Positions 49,684 to 55,600 of a stretch of 64,000 nt of DNA are shown here, piece after piece. Under the pieces are notes generated by a model. The model made no database searches. It saw only the letters and a list, made by a program, of their open reading frames with translations, and was not told where the DNA came from. Positions within the stretch are counted from its first letter, which is position 1, and each line of letters starts with the position of its first letter. The DNA comes from Ursus arctos (taxonomy: Eukaryota > Chordata > Mammalia > Carnivora > Ursidae): the NCBI RefSeq assembly GCF_023065955.2, contig NW_026622874.1:80064917-80128916 (forward strand). Reading direction: 5' to 3'. A program made the translations under genes and the position numbers.

Positions 49684-52600
49684 TGTGTGTGCGTTTTTGT
49701 ACCCCTGCTCACCCATAGCGCACGTGGGGGAAATAACTCAAGGAAGCTGACAGCTCACTGCACACTGAAGTCTCTGGGCTGCCTGATTCCCACTGGGGTA
49801 TGTACAGGTGCGATACGTATTGTGTTCGTATTGCAGTTAGATGATTAACCTGTGACAAGGTCTGTGGTCATCCTCACGACTGGAAACTAGGGGAAGCTCT
49901 CCGTGCATTTTTTATTATCTGCTTTGCGGTTTGGAATGTGCTTAGATAGGCCATGTTTCGTAAGTCATCCCTGTTTTACTTCTGCTGGTAAACGTGCTAT
50001 ACAGAATCCCTCTCCTTGTACCCTTTCCACAACTATTTTGCATGATCAAAGCTGTTAGTGTCGTGTCGCAAAACACACTGTGACACACACTTTCTGAAGG
50101 GGGGATGTTAGCGATTATCTGCAGGACCGGTGCCCCACAAGCCCTTCGGTTGGGCTTCTAGGAGCAGGTCGTTTGGTCCGAAGTCACAGTGAGAGCAGGT
50201 TTCTTCTCTCATCACACGTTCTCGAGTTTTCCATCGGAAAGCATATACAGTTTTGTGGCTTCTCTAACTTATGCTTCCCATCGTAATTTCCTATTGGACA
50301 AAATTACTCTGGAACTCAGTGTGCTGAAATGTCCGAGTGACTGTGTTTTAAGATAAGCACAGCTGCTGAGTTATAGAAGGGTTATTGGTATCACGTTCCT
50401 TTTGGAAAACACTTTTCCAATTCCCCTGTCAGATCACAGGCCCCTAATTCCTCAAGTGTGTTTGTGGCCATGGCCAGAAACTGCAGAGAGCAGAAGACCC
50501 TTGTGTCAGGAAGTGAGGCAGCATGGGGACAGTCAGGGGCTTGCAGGCAAAGGATTCGCCTCGAGTGGCTCGGATTCCTGAGAAGAAAGGGCAGTTTCAT
50601 CACATTCTCTCTCTTGTTAACAAACCAAAATATTCTGTGTGGTTGAGGAGGAAAGATGAAGTGTTGTCCAGGATCCCGATGCCTCCGTGTCTGGAGTGTC
50701 CTGCCTTCACTAGTTTGCCATGCTCCTTTTTCATCTTTGAAGATGCTACTTCTTGCTAGTGACCATTGGCAGACATGGTTAGTGATGTTTGGTGACAGTA
50801 GGTTATTCCTGTAATATCCATTCCCCTCTCCCCCCTTGTTTTAGTTGGCAGCAGTGGGGAGGGGTCAAGTTCTCTAGCACGGATGCGGCTCTGCTGGAAC
50901 GTGGTATTGGAGAAGGAGGCAGATGCTGAGAGCTCTTTCTTTGGGTTTCATCTCTTGGTGTTACAACTTCTGTCTGTCTCACCAAACTATTTTCCTGTCT
51001 GTCTGCAGGTGGGTCCAGATGTGAGAGGGTTTCTTCAGCCCACCTGCATGCCCTGCCCTATGGACCAAACTTTACCAGGCTTCATTGGCTGTGGGCCACC
51101 TCAGCCTCCTCCACCTTGGTCGACATGCGGGCCTCCCCTGCCCCTCGTTCCGCCACCATGTGGTAAGATGATCTGGATTGCATGATGTGAGTTGTAGCGC
51201 GTATTCATCGTGTGACTACATGTGTCGGTGGAGAAGATGTAGAGGAGGTACCACGAGGCTTTACAATGCAAGGATCAACCTGAGTGAGGACACAGGAACA
51301 TTCCTCAACTTTCTGTGGACATCCATTTCGTGGACTATCTCGTTATACCATACAGAACTGGGCAGCAGGGGTCTGCCATTGAGAAGAAGTGTGACATTGT
51401 GCAATAGACAGACATAAAAGCATTGCCCAGGTGCCCTGCACAGACATGATGTTTTGGGCTCTTGGCTTAATGGAGCACAGTCTTTACATCACTTGCATGT
51501 GTGGAGGCCCCAGTTGTCCAGCGTTATTGATTAGTTATGAAATCATCTCTACTGTGCAGAGTGGTCATATCCCCAAGGGTGAGGGACTGGTCTCTCCTTT
51601 GTCCACAGAGGTCAGCGGAGACCTGTGAGAAACGCTCTGCATCTGGAAGGGACCTGAGAGTGGGAGAGTAGAACAGGCTGGGGCAGGTGTAGAGCTTTGG
51701 CTTGAATCTTCCGTGGTCAACACCCGTCTTAATCCACCTCTGTCTCTTCTAGGGCCTCGGTCCAATTCAGAAACCTGTGGCGCTCAAGGGGACAAAGGTG
51801 GGACCGTGCCGAAGAAGGACCCAGAGAAGGACAAGGTAAATACGGTGGCTTTTTCCAGTTGTAACCATTTCTGGAATCCTGTTCCTGTCTGGGCAGCACC
51901 GTGTCCTGGCCTTGTGTCTGTTGGGTGGGTCATCCAGTTTGTCTGTGGCGTCGTTCACCTCTCAAATACAAGCAGTTCACGCAGGGGCTGACAGGCTTCT
52001 CCGTTACAAATCATCATCTTTGGGGGCCTCTCCCAAAGCCACAGGTGGTTAGAGGTGAAGGATGGCAGAACACTCACTGTGTGTGTGTCTTGTGTGTGTG
52101 TGTGTGTGTGTGTGTGTGTCTGTGTGTGCGTTTTTGTACCCCTGCTCACCCATAGTGCACATGGGGGAAATAACTCAAGGAAGCTGACAGCTCACTGCAC
52201 ACTGAAGTCTCTGGGCTGCCTGATTCCCACTGGGGTATGTACAGGTGCGATACCTATTGTGTTCGTATTGCGGTTAGATGATTAACCTGTGACAAGGTCT
52301 GTGGTCATCCTCACGACTGGAAACTAGGGGAAGCTCTCCGTGCATTTTTTATTATCTGCTTTGCGGTTTGGAATGTGCTTAGATAGGCCATGTTTCGTAA
52401 GTCATCCCTGTTTTACTTCTGCTGGTAAACGTGCTATACAGAATCCCTCTCCTTGTACCCTTTCCACAACTATTTTGCATGATCAAAGCTGTTAGTGTCG
52501 TGTCGCAAAACACACTGTGACACACACTTTCTGAAGGGGGGATGTTAGCGATTATCTGCATGACCGGTGCCCCACAAGCCCTTCGGTTGGGCTTCTAGGA

Positions 52601-55600
52601 GCAGGTCGTTTGGTCCGAAGTCACAGTGAGAGCAGGTTTCTTCTCTCATCACACGTTCTCGAGTTTTCCATCGGAAAGCATATACAGTTTTGTGGCTTCT
52701 CTAACTTATGCTTCCCATCGTAATTTCCTATTGGACAAAATTACTCTGGAACTCAGTGTGCTGAAATGTCCGAGTGACTGTGTTTTAAGATAAGCACAGC
52801 TGCTGAGTTATAGAAGGGTTATTGGTATCACGTTCCTTTCGGAAAACACTTTTCTAATTCCGTTGTCAGATCACAGGCCCCTAATTCCTCGTGTGTTTGT
52901 GGCCATGGACAGAAACTGCAGAGAGCAGAAGACCCTTGTGTCAGGAAGTGAGGCAGCATGGGGACAGTCAGGGGCTTGCAGGCAAAGGATTCGCCTCGAG
53001 TGGCTCGGATTCCTGAGAAGAAAGGGCAGTTTCATCACATTCTCTCTCTTGTTAACAAACCAAAATATTCTGTGTGGTTGAGGAGGAAAGATGAAGTGTT
53101 GTCCAGGATCCCGATGCCTCCGTGTCTGGAGTGTCCTGCCTTCACTAGTTTGCCATGCTCCTTTTTCATCTTTGAAGATGCTACTTCTTGCTAGTGACCA
53201 TTGGCAGACATGGTTAGTGATGTTTGGTGACAGTAGGTTATTCCTGTAATATCCATTCCCCTCTCCCCCCTTGTTATGGTTGGCAGCAGTGGGGAGGGGT
53301 CAAGTTCTCTAGCACGGATGCGGCTCTGCTGGAACGTGGTATTGGAGAAGGAGGCAGATGCTGAGAGCTCTTTCTTTGGGTTTCATCTCTTGGTGTTACA
53401 ACTTCTGTCTCTCTCACCAAACTATTTTCCTGTCTGTCTGCAGGTGGGTCCAGATGTGAGAAGGTTTCCTTGGCCAACCTGCATGTCCTCCCTTACGGGC
53501 CACATTACCAGGCTTCATTGGCTGTGGGCCACCTCACCCTCCTCCACTTTGGTCGTCATGCGGGCCTTGCTCGCCCTTCGTTCCGCCACCATGTGGTAAG
53601 ATGATCTGGATTGCATGATGTGAGTTGTAGCGCGTATTCATCATGTGACCACTTGTGTCGGTGGAGAAGATATAGAGGAGGTACCACGAGGCTTTGCAAT
53701 GCAAGGATCAACCTGAGTGAGGACACAGGAACATTCCTCAACTTTCTGTGGACATCCATTTCGTGGACTGTCTCGTTTCTCTATATAGAACTGGGCAGCA
53801 GGGGTCTGCCATTGAGAAGTGTGACAATGTGCAATAGACAGACATAAAAGCATTGCCCAGGTGCACTGCACAGACATGATGTTTTGGGCTCTTGGCTTAA
53901 TGGAGCACAGTCTTCACATCACTTACACGTGTGGAGGCCGCAGTTGTCTAGCGTTATTGATTAGTTATTAAATCATCTCTATTGTGCAGAGTTGTCATAT
54001 CATCAAGGGTGAGGGAGTGGTCTCTCCTTTGTCCACAGAGGTCAGGGGAGACCTGTGAGAAACGCTCTGCATGTGGATGGACCTGAGAGTGGGAGTGTAG
54101 AACAGGCTGGGGCAGGTGTAGAAGCTTGGCTTGAATCATGCGTGGTCAACACCCTTCTTAATCCACCTCTGTCTCTTCTAGGGCCTTGTTCCCATTCAGA
54201 AGCCTGTGGCGCTCAAGGGGACAACAGTGGCACCGCTCCCAAGGAGGTCCCAGAGAAGGACAAGGTAAATGCGGTGGCTGTTTCCCGTTGTAACTATTTC
54301 TGGAATCCTGTTCCTGTCTGGGCAGCACCGTGTGTGGCCTTGTATCTGTTGGGTATATCTTGGGATCTGTGTGTGGTGCCGTTTATCTTTCAAATGCCAT
54401 GTCTTCATGCCAGAGCCTACAGGCTTCTGTGTTTCCAGATCGTCACCTTAGGGATGTTTGGGTGGAACAAAGGCAGACTTGTGCTGAGGTCTTGACATTG
54501 CATGGGAAACCCGGCTGGGACACTGTTACATCCTGAAGTTCTCACGTCATACATGCTTTGTGCTTAACTATTTCCATACACTGAGCAGTGGGGCAGGTGC
54601 CATTGGTGTGAAGGAAGTGTCTCTATTGCACAATGGCAGACATGTATTTCTTACTGTTGTGCATGTCCAGAGTCCACATTTGTTGTTCCTGGAGGGATGA
54701 AACACCTCTCACTTCATGTGCAGTGTGTTGAGTTTGAGCTGACATTTCATTAGTTACGTAAACCACTGAAGCAGGGCTGTGGTCCCTTGATTCATCATTA
54801 GGGTTGGGGTCTGCCCCATCCTCTGCAACCTGTGGATACTTGGGGGAAGCCCTCTTGTCGGCTCAGGGAGGTGAGAATGAGAGACAGTGGCAGATGCTGG
54901 AGGCAGGTGTGGAGGTTTTGTGGGAATGTGGCTCAGTCACTTCCTATGGGCTCGTCCTCTTTCTTTTCTGTGGCGTGGGTCAGAGATAGACGCTGGTGCG
55001 TCCCCCATGAGGAATAGCGGTCCTGCGTGCAGGCGTCTCATGTCGTGGGGGAGTGAATGTTGCTGAGGACGTGATCACTTTCTCCAAGTTGCTCAGGAGA
55101 TCCATTTGATGGACTTCATCTTTCACTCCTACTGAGGTGGTTGGCAGGTCCCTTTGCGGTGAAGGAGAGCCTCTCTTCTCCTAGAGCTCGGCACAGCAGG
55201 TGTGCGCATGGATGTTGTACAGAGACCATATCCTGCGCTCTGGAAGGAATGAGGTCTATTCTTAACGTTAGGAATTTAGGGTGTCTGAGAGAAGGGAGGG
55301 ACACGTTCATTAAACCACACAGACGTTGTGTTCCTTATAAGGGAAGCACCAGCGATGTATCTGAAGGACAGGAGAGGGAGCCGTGGGTCACACAGAAACA
55401 GGAGACTGTGGATGAGAAGCAGGATGGAGGTGCTCAGGGGAGTGGATGGTCTCTCTCAGGTAGAGCGGAGGCCATTCCTGGCAGGCCAGCAGCTTAAGCA
55501 GCGAGTGTGAAGGCAGAGTGAGGTCCACACCGAGTTGCTGCGTGTGTCTGTCACACAGTGTGAATAATGCAGTTATTTGCGTGAAAATGTCATTGTTGGC

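Larger units (their letters stand above)
37229..54264 (+). repeat. Seven-unit tandem array of about 2.43 kb carrying exons A and B
   Basis: Unit ends, taken at the end of each exon B, give 37229-39658 (2430), 39659-42075 (2417), 42076-44514 (2439), 44515-46949 (2435), 46950-49378 (2429), 49379-51835 (2457) and 51836-54264 (2429). Most of the length variation lies in one TG microsatellite per unit. Inner units are nearly identical over long introns. Units 3 and 4 form one close pair and units 5 and 6 another, while units 1 and 7 are the most diverged, the pattern expected from unequal crossing-over and conversion. Each unit adds 237 coding nt (79 codons), phase-neutral. Confidence 0.95.

Noticed and set aside
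38283..53194. A 62-78 codon open frame (beginning MFVAMARNC or MGTVRGLQA) repeated in every array unit
   Set aside because: It lies in the intron between B and A, has no splice or domain support, and recurs only because the unit is duplicated.
37229..54264. Array considered as a CRISPR or satellite array
   Set aside because: Units are 2.43 kb with embedded spliced exons and the genome is mammalian; there are no short repeat-spacer structures.
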